From the NCBI RefSeq assembly GCF_022170785.1, contig NZ_CP081870.1, positions 1,910,001 to 1,974,000 of the forward strand: a DNA stretch of 64,000 nucleotides, read 5' to 3'. The position numbers and the translations under genes are program-made. Shown here in pieces: positions 20,901 to 30,101 of this stretch. The notes beneath the pieces were generated by a model. It made no database searches. It worked only from the letters and a program-made list of their open reading frames with translations, and was not told the origin of the DNA. Each line of letters begins with the position of its first letter. Position 1 is the stretch's first letter. This stretch comes from Rossellomorea marisflavi. GTDB lineage: Bacteria; Bacillota; Bacilli; Bacillales; Bacillaceae_B.

Positions 20901-22251
20901 AGAAGACAACGTCTATCGTGCGGGGACGATCGGTACAGTAGCCGAGAAAACAGCCTATGGATATGTTAAAGGGTACGCAGGAGACAATAACCTGCAGATC
21001 CGCGGCGCAGAGGTCGATCGCCTCGTCAGCGGGTGTACAGGCGTGAAGCGGACCACCGGGCAGCATCCCGGGGGGATCATCGTTGTACCGGATTATATGG
21101 ATATTTATGATTTCTCACCGATCCAGTTCCCTGCGGATGCGAGTGATTCGGAGTGGCGCACCACTCACTTCGATTTCCATTCCATCCATGATAATCTCCT
21201 GAAGCTCGATATCCTTGGACACGATGATCCGACGGTGATCAGGATGCTCCAGGACTTATCGGGGATCGATCCTAAGACGATTCCGACGGATGATCCTGAA
21301 GTCATGAAGATATTCAGTGGCACGGAGTCCCTCGGAGTCACCGAAGAGCAGATCATGTGTAAAACGGGGACCCTGGGAATTCCAGAGTTCGGAACCAGAT
21401 TCGTCCGGCAGATGCTTGAGGATACGAAGCCGACAACATTCTCTGAACTTGTGCAGATCTCCGGTCTTTCCCACGGGACCGATGTATGGCTTGGGAATGC
21501 ACAGGAATTGATTCATAATAAAATATGCAATCTCAGTGAGGTTATCGGATGCCGTGATGATATCATGGTCTACCTCATCTATCAGGGTCTTGATCCTTCA
21601 TTGGCATTCAAGATCATGGAGTTCGTCCGAAAAGGAAAAGGGCTTCAGGATGAATGGGTGGATGAAATGAAGAATAACGGTGTACCGGATTGGTATATCG
21701 ACTCCTGCCTGAAAATCAAGTACATGTTCCCGAAAGCCCATGCTGCCGCCTACGTTCTGATGGCAGTGAGGATTGCATACTTCAAAGTCCACCATGCCCT
21801 TCTGTATTATGCCGCCTACTTCACCGTTCGTGCTGAAGACTTCGACATCGAAGCCATGGTGAGGGGCTCTCAAGCTGTAAGGGCCAAGATCGAAGAGATC
21901 AATGCCAAAGGACTGGACGCCTCACCAAAAGAAAAGAACACGCTCACCGTCCTTGAGCTTGCCCTTGAGATGTGTGAGAGGGGCTACCAATTCCAGAAGG
22001 TGGATCTATACCGCTCGGAAGCCTCCGAATTCCTCATTGACGGCGATACCCTAATCCCACCATTCAATGCGATTCCGGGTCTTGGGACGAATGCCGCCCT
22101 CAATATCGTGAAGGCGAGGGAAAATGGAGAATTCCTTTCGAAAGAGGATCTACAGCAAAGGGGACGGGTATCCAAGACCATCATCGAATATCTGGATAAT
22201 CACGGATGTCTGGAGTCCCTGCCGGAGAAAAATCAGCTGTCCTTGTTCTGA
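17932..22251 (+). CDS. polC: DNA polymerase III alpha subunit, Gram-positive PolC type
   Basis: A 1439-residue replicative polymerase. Order of domains: N-terminal regions and OB fold (to about 330); PHP domain beginning [15 protein letters not shown] near 337; an inserted 3'-5' proofreading exonuclease with FDVETTGLS near 427, NASFDMGF and [10 protein letters not shown]; rest of PHP; a zinc finger with two CxxC pairs (CPSC near 914 and CPDC near 938); polymerase palm with [13 protein letters not shown] near 967; and C-terminal helix-hairpin-helix and tau-binding region. Length and order match the family, with no disruption. GGGGGAG precedes the ATG. Confidence 0.98.
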   Translation: MEERSLSKKERFQVLLSQLGMTGDDVVQYFNNAEIEKLSVYRKEKKWHFHFALDQIIPCKVMNQFSNALRSSFKHIAQVGFSVKVLNTEATEQHILDYWTECIKEVQGISPPLLKILNTQKPKIQGNKIVVQASNDTEATQLKKKYSDIICSAFEQFGFPRLMLDAEVGQAEAQNSDYEKFLEEKLKEDQERAKQALIEMEKAEKEEAAGIPSGPFMLGLSIKDDAEFRKIEDILDEERRIAVEGYVFDCETRELRSGRTLLTFKVTDYSSSILVKMFSRDKDDAAIMNTMKKGMWVRCRGSIQNDTFVRDLVMIANDVNEIKPVLRLDTAPEDKKRVELHMHTPMSQMDAVSSVSSLVSQAKKWGHKAVAITDHAVAQSFPEAFSASKKNDIKVLYGIEANLVDDGVPIAYNDRDRILEDSTYIVFDVETTGLSAVYDTIIELAAVKIRDGEVIDKFERFANPHHPLSATTIELTGITDDMVRNAPEINDVLKEFHAWVEDDILVAHNASFDMGFLNAGYKKADLPKASNPVIDTLELARLLYPQFKNHRLNTLAKKFDVELTQHHRAIYDAEATGYLLLKMLKDASEKGIMNHNQFNDYMGKGDAYKRSRPYHCTLLAQTEEGLKNLFKLVSISHMHYFFRVPRIPRSQLQKYRAGILVGSGCDKGEVFEGMMQKGIEEVLETAEFYDYLEVHPKEVYQHLIELDLVQSTKNLEDIIKNIVDLGERINKPVVATGNVHYLNETDKIYRKILVSSQGGANPLNRHELPDVHFRTTNEMLDAFSFLGKDKAEEIVVENSNKIADMIDSIKPIKDDLFTPKIEGADEEMRRMSYEMAKSIYGEDLPEIVEARLEKELKSIIGHGFAVIYLISAKLVKKSLEDGYLVGSRGSVGSSFVATMTEITEVNPLPPHYVCPSCKKSEFFDDGSVGSGFDLPNKDCPDCAIPFKKDGHDIPFETFLGFKGDKVPDIDLNFSGEYQPKAHDYTKVLFGEDNVYRAGTIGTVAEKTAYGYVKGYAGDNNLQIRGAEVDRLVSGCTGVKRTTGQHPGGIIVVPDYMDIYDFSPIQFPADASDSEWRTTHFDFHSIHDNLLKLDILGHDDPTVIRMLQDLSGIDPKTIPTDDPEVMKIFSGTESLGVTEEQIMCKTGTLGIPEFGTRFVRQMLEDTKPTTFSELVQISGLSHGTDVWLGNAQELIHNKICNLSEVIGCRDDIMVYLIYQGLDPSLAFKIMEFVRKGKGLQDEWVDEMKNNGVPDWYIDSCLKIKYMFPKAHAAAYVLMAVRIAYFKVHHALLYYAAYFTVRAEDFDIEAMVRGSQAVRAKIEEINAKGLDASPKEKNTLTVLELALEMCERGYQFQKVDLYRSEASEFLIDGDTLIPPFNAIPGLGTNAALNIVKARENGEFLSKEDLQQRGRVSKTIIEYLDNHGCLESLPEKNQLSLF

Positions 22252-22273
22252 CCATGATGTAAGGGAAATTTAT

Positions 22274-22302
22274 TTGCATAAAAATATCGGTTATGGTATA
22301 TT
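22274..22302 (+). promoter_or_regulatory. Promoter for the rimP-nusA-infB operon
   Basis: TTGCAT (22274-22279), 17 bases, TATATT (22297-22302). It creates a leader of about 125 bases before rimP that includes the hairpin at 22337-22361. Confidence 0.65.
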
Positions 22303-22336
22303 TTTATTGGAAATACTAAGGATAGCTCTAACGTCG

Positions 22337-22361
22337 AAGAGTGGGGTCGCACCCCACTCTT
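22337..22361 (+). other. Stable hairpin in the rimP leader
   Basis: AAGAGTGGGGT (22337-22347), loop CGC, ACCCCACTCTT (22351-22361): 11 perfect pairs. Only TCGTTATT follows. It could be a weak terminator for polC or an attenuator for the operon promoted just upstream. Confidence 0.6.
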
Positions 22362-22436
22362 TCGTTATTACTTGGAGATTTTTTCTATCTTTTATAGTCT
22401 TGGTGCAAGATTTTTCATATAGACCAGGAGGTAAGT

Positions 22437-22907
22437 ATGAGTAAAATTACAACACTTGTAGAAGAACTTGTCACACCCATATTGGATGATCTTTCACTGG
22501 AACTGATCGATATGGAGTACGTGAAAGAGGGATCAAACTGGTTCCTTCGCATTTTTATCGATAAGGACAGCGGTGTTGATATCGAGGAATGCGGAATCGT
22601 CAGCGAACGCCTCAGCGAGAAGCTGGATGAGCTCGACCCGATCCAGCACAATTATTTCCTGGAGGTCTCCTCACCGGGAGCAGAGCGCCCTCTCAAAAAA
22701 GAGAAGGACTTTGAGAAGTCCATCGGAAAGAATGTATACGTGAAACTATATGAACCGATGGATGGAGAAAAAGCATTCGAAGGTTTGCTGTTATCATATA
22801 CGCCCGAGAAGCTAGAACTTGAACTGACGATCAAAACGCGTAAAAAGAAGGTTGAAATACCGATGGATAAAGTCGCGGCTGCAAGACTTGCCGTAACCTT
22901 TTCCTAA
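22437..22907 (+). CDS. rimP: RimP, 30S ribosome maturation factor
   Basis: A 156-residue RimP/YlxS protein needed for early assembly of the 30S head. It opens with [30 protein letters not shown], followed by [16 protein letters not shown] and [21 protein letters not shown], the family's best-conserved segment; the C-terminal half is an SH3-like domain. It begins the conserved rimP-nusA-ylxR-ylxQ-infB-ylxP-rbfA cluster, which joins transcription elongation to ribosome assembly. CAGGAGG lies before the ATG. Confidence 0.95.
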   Translation: MSKITTLVEELVTPILDDLSLELIDMEYVKEGSNWFLRIFIDKDSGVDIEECGIVSERLSEKLDELDPIQHNYFLEVSSPGAERPLKKEKDFEKSIGKNVYVKLYEPMDGEKAFEGLLLSYTPEKLELELTIKTRKKKVEIPMDKVAAARLAVTFS

Positions 22908-22943
22908 CTGAACAACCGCAAAATAAAGGGGGATAAAACCGTC

Positions 22944-24074
22944 ATGAGCACGCAGTTATTAGATGCTCTAACTGTATTAGAGAAAGAAAAAGGCATTGCG
23001 AGAGATGTGATCATCGAAGCGATCGAAGCCGCTCTTGTATCGGCCTATAAACGGAATTTCAATCAGGCACAGAATGTAAGGGTGGACTTAAACCTGGACA
23101 CAGGTACCATGAGGGTCTTCGCCCGCAAGGAAGTCGTGGATGAAGTATTCGATTCCCGTCTTGAGATTTCCGTGCCGGATGCAACAGACATCAATCCAAG
23201 CTATGAAGTGGGCGATGTGGTGGAGCTTGAGGTCACTCCGAAGGACTTCGGACGGATCGCAGCCCAGACGGCCAAGCAGGTCGTCACACAGCGTGTACGC
23301 GAGGCGGAACGCGGCATCATCTACTCTGAGTTCGTAGATCGTGAAGAGGATATCATGACAGGCATCGTCCAGCGTCAGGATAACCGCTTCATCTATGTGG
23401 CTCTAGGTAAAATCGAAGCATTGCTTCCTGTAAGCGAACAGATGCCGAATGAGACTTACAAGCCCCATGACCGCATCAAGGTCTTCATCACCAAAGTCGA
23501 GAAGACGACCAAGGGACCTCAGATCTTTGTTTCCCGTACTCATCCAGGTCTGTTGAAGCGCCTCTTCGAAATCGAAGTGCCTGAAATCTTCGATGGTACG
23601 GTCGAAATCAAATCTGTTGCACGCGAAGCTGGAGATCGCTCCAAGATCTCCGTTCACGCAGATAATGGTGAAATCGATCCCGTCGGTGCCTGTGTCGGAA
23701 CCAAGGGTGCTAGGGTTCAGGCAATCGTCAACGAACTCAAAGGGGAAAAGATCGATATCGTGCAATGGTCCGAAGATCCTGTCACATTCGTTGCGAACGC
23801 ATTGAGCCCTTCCAAGGTACTTGATGTACAGGTGAATGAGGAAGAGAAGTCCACACGCGTCATCGTGCCGGATTACCAACTTTCCCTTGCCATCGGGAAG
23901 CGCGGTCAAAATGCCCGTCTTGCCGCCAAGCTCACAAACTGGAAAATTGATATCAAAAGTGAAACAGATGCCAGGGAACTTGGTCTCTATCCCCGCGAGG
24001 AATCCTTCCTTCCAGAAGAAGAAGAGTACGACGCGGATGAGCCTTTGAATATTGATTTCAACGATCAAGATTAA
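22944..24074 (+). CDS. nusA: NusA, transcription elongation/termination factor
   Basis: A 376-residue NusA. N-terminal RNA-polymerase-binding domain (to about 130, with VVTQRVREAER), an S1 domain (about 135-200), then KH1 and KH2 (about 205-345). Conserved stretches are AVREAGDR-type SVAREAGDRSKISV, DPVGACVGTKGARVQAIVNEL and SLAIGKRGQNARLAAKLTNW. It ends in an acidic tail, and lacks the C-terminal repeats of the E. coli protein, which is normal for Bacillus. NusA stimulates pausing and intrinsic termination; since its own leader has a hairpin, autoregulation is possible but unproven. Confidence 0.97.
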   Translation: MSTQLLDALTVLEKEKGIARDVIIEAIEAALVSAYKRNFNQAQNVRVDLNLDTGTMRVFARKEVVDEVFDSRLEISVPDATDINPSYEVGDVVELEVTPKDFGRIAAQTAKQVVTQRVREAERGIIYSEFVDREEDIMTGIVQRQDNRFIYVALGKIEALLPVSEQMPNETYKPHDRIKVFITKVEKTTKGPQIFVSRTHPGLLKRLFEIEVPEIFDGTVEIKSVAREAGDRSKISVHADNGEIDPVGACVGTKGARVQAIVNELKGEKIDIVQWSEDPVTFVANALSPSKVLDVQVNEEEKSTRVIVPDYQLSLAIGKRGQNARLAAKLTNWKIDIKSETDARELGLYPREESFLPEEEEYDADEPLNIDFNDQD

Positions 24075-24085
24075 GAGGTGGACAC

Positions 24086-24355
24086 ATGAGTACCAATAAG
24101 AAGATCCCGCTCCGCAAATGCGTAGCGACCGGTGAAATGAAACCGAAGAAAGACATGATCCGAATCGTCCGATCGAAAGAGGGGGAAGTGTCCGTGGACC
24201 CGACCGGTAAGAAGTCCGGGCGCGGCGCCTATCTTTCTAAAGATCGGGACATCATTTTACAAGCGAAAAAGAAGAATACGTTAGCCAATCAACTTCAAGC
24301 GAAGATAGATGATTCATTGTATGATGAGTTGATACGTCTTGTAGAAAAGGAGTAA
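24086..24355 (+). CDS. rnpM: YlxR/RnpM family RNA-binding protein
   Basis: An 89-residue DUF448 protein. The family signature is visible: IPLRKCVATGEMKPKKDMIRIVR at the N-terminus and GRGAYLSKD in the centre. A homologue has been reported to bind RNase P RNA and modulate its activity, hence the name RnpM; an earlier view was a nucleoid or RNA-binding role. It sits between nusA and ylxQ with short gaps (11 and 10 bases), so it is part of the same transcript. Family assignment is firm; function here is by homology. Confidence 0.9.
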   Translation: MSTNKKIPLRKCVATGEMKPKKDMIRIVRSKEGEVSVDPTGKKSGRGAYLSKDRDIILQAKKKNTLANQLQAKIDDSLYDELIRLVEKE

Positions 24356-24365
24356 CATTTAGCGT

Positions 24366-24683
24366 ATGGAGCAGAATCGTTGGATGTCCCTTTTAGGATT
24401 GGCCAATCGGGCACGTAAGACCGTATCCGGTGAAGAACTGGTGATCAGGGAAGTCCGCAGGGGTCGGACGAAGCTTGTGATCCTGGCCCGGGATGCTTCC
24501 GAAAACACCCGTAAGAAAGTGACGGATAAATGTACCCATTATAAGGTCCCGGTCCGGTTCGCCCCGGATCGATCCCTTCTTGGCCAGGCCATAGGGAAGG
24601 ATCAAAGGGTGGTCGTCGCGGTCATGGAAGCGGGGTTTGCCGGAAAGCTTTCCGAAATGCTCGATGAATCTCAGTGGGGGTGA
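24366..24683 (+). CDS. ylxQ: YlxQ, L7Ae-family K-turn RNA-binding protein
   Basis: A 105-residue protein of the ribosomal L7Ae/L30e superfamily, related to YbxF. It starts [22 protein letters not shown], typical for the family, followed by [17 protein letters not shown] and [26 protein letters not shown], where the K-turn contact residues lie. Its cellular partner is not established. It ends just before the infB ribosome-binding site and belongs to the nusA-infB operon. Confidence 0.9.
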   Translation: MEQNRWMSLLGLANRARKTVSGEELVIREVRRGRTKLVILARDASENTRKKVTDKCTHYKVPVRFAPDRSLLGQAIGKDQRVVVAVMEAGFAGKLSEMLDESQWG

Positions 24684-24687
24684 ACAT

Positions 24688-26838
24688 ATGAGCAAGATCC
24701 GTGTATATGAATATGCGAAAAAACATAATGTTTCAAGTAAAAACGTGATCGACAAATTAAAGGAATTGAATATTGAGGTATCAAATCATATGGCAACTTT
24801 AGAAGACGGTACAATCAAAAAATTGGATAAAACATACGAAGGCAAAAAGCCCGCAGCAGGGAGCAAAGATCAAAAACCTGCAGCACAGTCTGGCCAAGGC
24901 GACAGCAAAAAACCTGCTCCTGCGGCTCAGAAAAACAACAAAGGACCACAGAATCGCGGCAACAACAACAATAAAAAAGGTCCGAACAACTTTAACCGCA
25001 ATAACAAGAATAATAACAACCGAAATAAACAGAATCGCAACACAAAGCCTGCGCCACAGCAACAACCTGTGAAGAAAAAAGAGCTTCCAGCCAAAATTAC
25101 CTTCACGGATTCCTTGACGGTAGCAGAGCTTGCGAAAAAGCTTTATAAAGAGCCTTCTGAAATCATCAAAAAACTCTTCATGCTCGGAGTCATGGCTACG
25201 ATCAATCAGGAACTTGACAAAGATTCCATCGAATTGATCGCCGGTGAGTACGGAGTGGAAGTCGAAGAGGAAATCAGGATCGATGCAACGGATCTTGAAG
25301 TCTACTTCACAGAAGATGATGCAGAGCAGGTACAGGAACGTCCTTCCGTCGTGACCATCATGGGACACGTTGACCACGGGAAAACGACATTGCTTGATTC
25401 CATCCGTAATACGAAAGTGACGGCAGGAGAAGCAGGAGGAATCACGCAGCATATCGGTGCTTATCAAGTGGAAGTGGAAGGGAAGAAAATCACATTCCTT
25501 GATACCCCTGGACATGCAGCCTTCACTACAATGCGTGCACGTGGTGCGAAAGTGACTGATATCGCGATCATCGTAGTAGCTGCAGACGACGGTGTAATGC
25601 CACAGACGGTCGAAGCGATCAACCATGCGAAAGCCGCTGAAGTTCCAATTATCATTGCCGTGAACAAAATGGATAAAGAAGCAGCCAATCCTGACCGTGT
25701 CATGCAGGAACTTACAGAGTATGAGCTGGTTCCGGAAGCGTGGGGTGGGGATACGATCTTCGTTCCATTATCCGCCCTATCTGGAGAAGGGATCGACAAC
25801 CTTCTTGAAATGATCATCCTTGTGACTGAGGTAGAGGAGCTAAAAGCGAATCCAAAACGTCTTGCACTGGGTACGGTCATCGAAGCACAGCTTGATAAAG
25901 GACGTGGCTCCGTCGCGACACTCCTCGTACAGAATGGAACGCTCAAAGTCGGGGACCCTATCGTGGTAGGTAACACGTATGGCCGCGTTCGTGCCATGGT
26001 CAATGATCTCGGACGCCGTGTGAAGGATGCCGGTCCATCTGCGCCTGTTGAAATCACTGGTCTGAACGATGTACCTCAAGCAGGAGACCGCTTCGTCGTA
26101 TTCGAAGACGAAAAAACGGCTCGTTCTGTTGGTGAGGCACGTGCTACACAGGCCCTTCAGGCACAGCGTGGCGAAAAATCCAAAGTCAGCCTGGAAACTC
26201 TGTTTGAACAAATGAAACAAGGGGAAATGAAAGACCTGAACCTTGTTCTTAAAGCAGATGTTCAAGGTTCTGTTGAAGCACTTGCTGCATCCCTACTTAA
26301 AATCGAGGTGGAAGGTGTCAATATCCGCATCATCCATACCGGTGTAGGGGCCATCAATGAGTCTGATATCACACTTGCCTCAGCTTCCAACGCCATCGTG
26401 ATCGGATTCAACGTCCGTCCGGATGTGAATGCTAAACGTACGGCTGAAGCAGAGGGTGTTGAAATTCGTCTTCACCGTATCATCTACAAAGTGATGGAAG
26501 AGATCGAAGCAGCCATGAAAGGGATGCTTGATCCTGAATTTGAAGAGAAAATCATCGGTCAGGCAGAAGTGCGTCAAACCTTCAAAGTATCCAAAGTGGG
26601 TACAATTGCAGGAAGCTATGTAACAGAAGGGAAGATTTCCCGTGATAGCGGCGTGCGTCTGATCCGTGATGGAATTGTCATCTTCGAAGGGGAGCTTGAT
26701 GCACTCAAGCGTTTCAAAGATGATGCGAAGGAAGTAGCTCGTGGATATGAGTGTGGGATTACCATCAAAAACTTCAATGATGTAAAAGAAGGGGACGTCA
26801 TCGAAGCCTTCGTCATGGAGGAAATCTCCCGTTCATGA
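24688..26838 (+). CDS. infB: Translation initiation factor IF-2
   Basis: A 716-residue GTPase that places fMet-tRNA on the 30S subunit and promotes subunit joining. ATG 24688 ([17 protein letters not shown]) is the start; GGGGGTGA is just upstream, while an in-frame upstream start at 24637 lies inside ylxQ and gives a non-homologous extension. An Asn/Lys-rich low-complexity linker spans about residues 50-130. The G domain has GHVDHGKTT near 231, DTPGH near 275 and NKMDK near 330, followed by domains II-IV. The stop overlaps ylxP by four bases. Confidence 0.97.
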   Translation: MSKIRVYEYAKKHNVSSKNVIDKLKELNIEVSNHMATLEDGTIKKLDKTYEGKKPAAGSKDQKPAAQSGQGDSKKPAPAAQKNNKGPQNRGNNNNKKGPNNFNRNNKNNNNRNKQNRNTKPAPQQQPVKKKELPAKITFTDSLTVAELAKKLYKEPSEIIKKLFMLGVMATINQELDKDSIELIAGEYGVEVEEEIRIDATDLEVYFTEDDAEQVQERPSVVTIMGHVDHGKTTLLDSIRNTKVTAGEAGGITQHIGAYQVEVEGKKITFLDTPGHAAFTTMRARGAKVTDIAIIVVAADDGVMPQTVEAINHAKAAEVPIIIAVNKMDKEAANPDRVMQELTEYELVPEAWGGDTIFVPLSALSGEGIDNLLEMIILVTEVEELKANPKRLALGTVIEAQLDKGRGSVATLLVQNGTLKVGDPIVVGNTYGRVRAMVNDLGRRVKDAGPSAPVEITGLNDVPQAGDRFVVFEDEKTARSVGEARATQALQAQRGEKSKVSLETLFEQMKQGEMKDLNLVLKADVQGSVEALAASLLKIEVEGVNIRIIHTGVGAINESDITLASASNAIVIGFNVRPDVNAKRTAEAEGVEIRLHRIIYKVMEEIEAAMKGMLDPEFEEKIIGQAEVRQTFKVSKVGTIAGSYVTEGKISRDSGVRLIRDGIVIFEGELDALKRFKDDAKEVARGYECGITIKNFNDVKEGDVIEAFVMEEISRS

Positions 26839-27113
26839 TCACCTGCGCCGAATTCGAATGCATGATCCATCAATCAGGGTCGCTCAAGGAAAAACGGGCG
26901 GTCCTGCAGCGGATCATGACCAGGCTCAAGCAAAAGTATAATGTCTCAGTTGCTGAAGTGGGGCATCAGGATGCATGGCAGCGGACGTCCCTTGCCATCG
27001 TCTCTGTGGCTTCCACGAAAGCGGCCAGTCAAAAGGAAGTGGACAGGGCGCTTGCCTTTGTCGATTCCTTCCCTGAGTGGGAGAGACTGCGTACAACAAT
27101 CGAATCACTGTAG
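26835..27113 (+). CDS. ylxP: YlxP, DUF503 family protein
   Basis: A 92-residue DUF503 protein. It matches the family pattern with [36 protein letters not shown], where GHQDAWQR is the typical core. Its biochemical role is not known; conserved placement between infB and rbfA suggests ribosome assembly or translation. The start overlaps the infB stop (ATGA). No signal peptide or membrane helix is seen. Confidence 0.88.
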   Translation: MITCAEFECMIHQSGSLKEKRAVLQRIMTRLKQKYNVSVAEVGHQDAWQRTSLAIVSVASTKAASQKEVDRALAFVDSFPEWERLRTTIESL

Positions 27114-27153
27114 CACCAGTGATTCATCATAATCCGTTTTTTGAGGTGATAGT

Positions 27154-27522
27154 ATGAGCCATCGTGCTAATCGAGTTGGCGAACAAATGAAAAAAGAGCT
27201 GGGTGATATCATCGGGCGCAAGATCAAAGATCCGCGCATCGGGTTTGTAACGGTCACGGATGTTCAGGTAACCGGGGACCTTCAGCAGGCCAAAGTGTAT
27301 ATTACCGTCCTTGGTGGTGAAGCTCAAAGGGAAGATACCTTAAAAGGTCTTGCCAAAGCGAAAGGCTTCATCCGTTCCGAAGTGGGACAAAGGATCCGGC
27401 TCCGCAAGACGCCAGAGATCATTTTTGAGTTCGACGAATCGATCGACTACGGCAATCATATCGAATCCCTGTTGAAAAGCGTTCAGGACGAACCAGGAGA
27501 TTCAACGAATACCGATAAGTAA
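27154..27522 (+). CDS. rbfA: RbfA, 30S ribosome-binding factor
   Basis: A 122-residue KH-fold protein for late 30S maturation, acting near helix 1 of 16S rRNA. The N-terminus [20 protein letters not shown] and the conserved [26 protein letters not shown] are clear family marks, and [20 protein letters not shown] follows. TGAGGTG precedes the ATG. It closes the assembly block of the operon; a terminator-like hairpin separates it from truB. Confidence 0.96.
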   Translation: MSHRANRVGEQMKKELGDIIGRKIKDPRIGFVTVTDVQVTGDLQQAKVYITVLGGEAQREDTLKGLAKAKGFIRSEVGQRIRLRKTPEIIFEFDESIDYGNHIESLLKSVQDEPGDSTNTDK

Positions 27523-27528
27523 TGCATG

Positions 27529-27562
27529 GGGCTGATCCAAATCGGATCAGCCCTTTCATTTT
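27529..27562 (+). terminator. Terminator between rbfA and truB
   Basis: GGGCTGATCC (27529-27538), loop AAATC, GGATCAGCCC (27544-27553), then TTTCATTTT. The U tract is interrupted, so read-through into truB is likely. Confidence 0.75.
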
Positions 27563-27584
27563 CCCTATGAAGGAGTGAAGGAAC

Positions 27585-28493
27585 ATGAATGGCATCTTGC
27601 CTCTATGGAAGGAACGGGGAATGACGTCGCATGATTGCGTGTTCAAGCTGAGGAAGCTGCTGCGCACGAAAAAGGTGGGGCATACAGGTACGCTCGATCC
27701 CGAAGTCGAAGGCGTCCTCCCCATTTGCATCGGAAGGGCGACCAAGGTTGCAGAATATATCACGGATTCCGGCAAGGAATATGTGGGTGAAGTGACCCTT
27801 GGCTTCTCTACGACAACCGAGGATGCGACGGGTGAAAAGGTGGAGGAAGCCCCTGTGGAAAGGAGCATCACCCGAAGGGAAGTGGAAGAGGTCCTTGGCG
27901 CCATGACCGGGGTCATCCGACAGACGCCTCCCATGTTCTCGGCGATCAAGGTAAACGGCAAGCGTCTCTACGAGTATGCCAGGCAGGGGATCGAAGTGGA
28001 CAGACCATCACGTGAAGTGACGATCCACCACTTCGAGATCATCGGAGAATGGGAAACCCTCGAAGGAGAACAACCATCGTTCACGTTCAAGGTAGGGTGT
28101 TCAAAAGGGACCTATGTACGTACGCTTGCCGTCGAAATCGGGCAACGGCTTGGCTACCCATCACATATGTCATCCCTAACCCGTACAAGATCGGCCTCCT
28201 TCGTCAAAGAGGACTGCCTGAGTCTTGCCCAGGTAGAAGAAGCGCTGAAAACTAGCCAACCGGAAGAGCTGCTGATCCCTCTCGAATTCGGGCTTTCTCA
28301 TTTGCCGAAATGGGTGATAAATGATACATTAGCATTGAAAGTAAAGAACGGGGCACGCTTGGAAGAACCGGCTGAATGGCCGCAAGAGGAACAGGTGATG
28401 ATGGTGCATGAAGGAAAGGCGATCGCCATCTATCAGCATCATCCGTCAAAGGGTGGGATCATCAAGCCTGTCAAAGTCCTGTTCAATGACTAA
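27585..28493 (+). CDS. truB: tRNA pseudouridine-55 synthase
   Basis: A 302-residue enzyme that makes pseudouridine at position 55 of tRNA. The catalytic Asp38 is in GHTGTLDPEVEGVLPICIG, and the family start GILPLWKERGMTSHDCV is present. The segment QTPPMFSAIKVNGKRLYEYARQG near residues 111-134 is also characteristic, and a small C-terminal PUA-like region is seen. AAGGAG lies 8-9 bases before the ATG. It is followed by ribF after 18 bases, as in most Bacillus. Confidence 0.97.
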   Translation: MNGILPLWKERGMTSHDCVFKLRKLLRTKKVGHTGTLDPEVEGVLPICIGRATKVAEYITDSGKEYVGEVTLGFSTTTEDATGEKVEEAPVERSITRREVEEVLGAMTGVIRQTPPMFSAIKVNGKRLYEYARQGIEVDRPSREVTIHHFEIIGEWETLEGEQPSFTFKVGCSKGTYVRTLAVEIGQRLGYPSHMSSLTRTRSASFVKEDCLSLAQVEEALKTSQPEELLIPLEFGLSHLPKWVINDTLALKVKNGARLEEPAEWPQEEQVMMVHEGKAIAIYQHHPSKGGIIKPVKVLFND

Positions 28494-28511
28494 TGAAAAA
28501 GGTGAACTGCT

Positions 28512-29456
28512 GTGAAAGTGATAACGCTACATCATCCCCCATCGTTCGATGGACTGGACCTTCCGCCGCTCGTAGTGGCACTCGGTTATTTCGATGGGGT
28601 TCACCGGGGGCATCGACAGGTCATCACCACTGCCGTCGAGAAAGCAGGGGAGCTTGGGGCCTCAAGTGCAGTCATGACGTTCGATCCCCATCCCTCCGTG
28701 GTCCTTGGACATAAACGGAAGCATATAAAATACATTACTCCGATGGAAGACAAGATTGAGCAGATCGAGGGGTTGGGCGTGGATTATCTGTTTGTGGTCC
28801 GGTTCACATCCGAGTTCGCCGATCTCACCCCGCAGGAATTCGTGGACCTGTATCTGATCGGGATGAATGCCATCCACGTAGTGGCCGGATTCGATTATTC
28901 CTACGGCCGCCTCGGCAAGGGATCGATGGACAGCCTGCCATTCCATTCCCGGGATCATTTCGGTTCTACGGTAGTGAATAAGCTGACTGAATCCGATACG
29001 AAGGTAAGCTCGACCTTGATCCGCCATTCCCTTGATGAAGGAGCCATCGCTGAAGTGAATAAACTCCTTGGAAGGCCCTATACGATGAGGGGAATGGTCG
29101 TCCACGGGGAGAAGAGGGGACGGAAGATCGGGTTCCCCACGGCAAATATCGACCTGGCCGATGACTATCTTACACCAAAGGTGGGCGTGTATGCCGTCAA
29201 GATGAAGATCAAAGGCCGGTGGTATGACGGAGTATGCAACATCGGGTACAAACCGACGTTTAAAAATCCCGATGAATACAGTCTTTCGATTGAAACCCAT
29301 GTGTTCGATTTCGACTCTTCCATATACGGGGAAGAAATTTATCTTCAGTGGCATAAGTGGATCAGGGATGAGAAGAAGTTCAATGGAATAGAAGAACTGA
29401 TCGCCCAGATCCAGAAAGATAAGGACTCAGCCATTGCTTATTTTAAAGGAATTTGA
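28512..29456 (+). CDS. ribF: Bifunctional riboflavin kinase/FAD synthetase
   Basis: A 314-residue enzyme converting riboflavin to FMN and then FAD. The N-terminal nucleotidyltransferase has ALGYFDGVHRGHRQVI near residues 25-40 (the GxFDGxHxGH motif) and VVAGFDYSYGRLGKG. The C-terminal riboflavin kinase has GFPTANIDLADDYLTPKVGVYA near 217-238 and GVCNIGYKPTF. The start is GTG 28512. In B. subtilis this gene is also called ribC. It is closely followed by the rpsO promoter. Confidence 0.96.
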   Translation: MKVITLHHPPSFDGLDLPPLVVALGYFDGVHRGHRQVITTAVEKAGELGASSAVMTFDPHPSVVLGHKRKHIKYITPMEDKIEQIEGLGVDYLFVVRFTSEFADLTPQEFVDLYLIGMNAIHVVAGFDYSYGRLGKGSMDSLPFHSRDHFGSTVVNKLTESDTKVSSTLIRHSLDEGAIAEVNKLLGRPYTMRGMVVHGEKRGRKIGFPTANIDLADDYLTPKVGVYAVKMKIKGRWYDGVCNIGYKPTFKNPDEYSLSIETHVFDFDSSIYGEEIYLQWHKWIRDEKKFNGIEELIAQIQKDKDSAIAYFKGI

Positions 29457-29464
29457 GATTGCCC

Positions 29465-29493
29465 TTGATTTTTGACTGGAATAGTAGTATTCT
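29465..29493 (+). promoter_or_regulatory. Promoter for rpsO
   Basis: TTGATT (29465-29470), 17 bases, TATTCT (29488-29493). It leaves a leader of about 90 bases before rpsO, where S15 autoregulation occurs in several bacteria; no specific fold was verified. Confidence 0.6.
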
Positions 29494-29589
29494 TAAAAGC
29501 GTATGAAATGAACCTTTGCTTGGCACATCGATTCACCAACGACTGCTGGGTAACAGGGGATTTGAAAGAAATGAATGGAGGTGAAAAGG

Positions 29590-29859
29590 ATGGCTATCAC
29601 TAAAGAGCGTAAAAACGAACTAATCAGTGAGTACAAAACACATGAGAACGATACTGGATCTCCAGAAGTTCAAATTGCTGTCCTAACAGAAGAAATTAAC
29701 AACCTGAACGATCACTTGCGCGTTCACAAGAAGGACCACCACTCTCGTCGCGGTCTTCTTAAAATGGTAGGTCACCGTCGTAATCTTCTATCTTACCTAC
29801 GTAAGAAAGATGTACAACGCTACCGTGAGTTAATCACAAAACTTGGTTTACGTCGATAA
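29590..29859 (+). CDS. rpsO: 30S ribosomal protein S15
   Basis: An 89-residue S15, a primary 16S rRNA-binding protein of the central domain. The start is ATG 29590 ([12 protein letters not shown]), with TGGAGGTGA 6-13 bases upstream; the upstream in-frame ATG 29575 precedes this site and is rejected. Conserved segments are [21 protein letters not shown] and [23 protein letters not shown]. Codon bias is that of a highly expressed gene. A terminator follows within 15 bases. Confidence 0.99.
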   Translation: MAITKERKNELISEYKTHENDTGSPEVQIAVLTEEINNLNDHLRVHKKDHHSRRGLLKMVGHRRNLLSYLRKKDVQRYRELITKLGLRR

Positions 29860-29871
29860 TCAGACAAAAGG

Positions 29872-29896
29872 AAGCGGGAATTTTTCCCGCTTTTTC
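29872..29896 (+). terminator. Terminator after rpsO
   Basis: AAGCGGGAA (29872-29880), loop TTT, TTCCCGCTT (29884-29892), then T run. Confidence 0.9.
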
Positions 29897-30101
29897 TTTA
29901 GTTTTCATAATCCTATCCATTCATCATGAAAGAAAGCAATCGATTTTGTCTACAATACATAATAGGATGAACGAGGTAAGCCTTCCGCCTGATCCGTACC
30001 TGAGGTGACGAGGCTCCTTTTTATAAAAAATGTTCGTAACAATCATACAGGCATGCGTCATCTATGCCTTTAAGTGATATATAAAGAGAGGGGTACAAAA
30101 G
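29897..30101 (+). other. Long pnp leader region
   Basis: About 200 bases between the rpsO terminator and pnp. AGGTA near 29973 can pair with TACCT near 29997, and a CTCCTTTTT stretch lies near 30015. I found no convincing promoter; TACAAT at 29951-29956 lacks a good -35. In other bacteria pnp leaders are processed and autoregulated; here that is only a possibility. Confidence 0.3.

Noticed and set aside
24637-24687. Upstream start for infB inside ylxQ
   Set aside because: The extra residues are out-of-frame ylxQ sequence; ATG 24688 gives the conserved IF-2 N-terminus.
24688-26838. Frameshift or insertion in infB because of the Asn/Lys-rich run
   Set aside because: Low-complexity linkers are normal in IF-2 and the frame is intact throughout.
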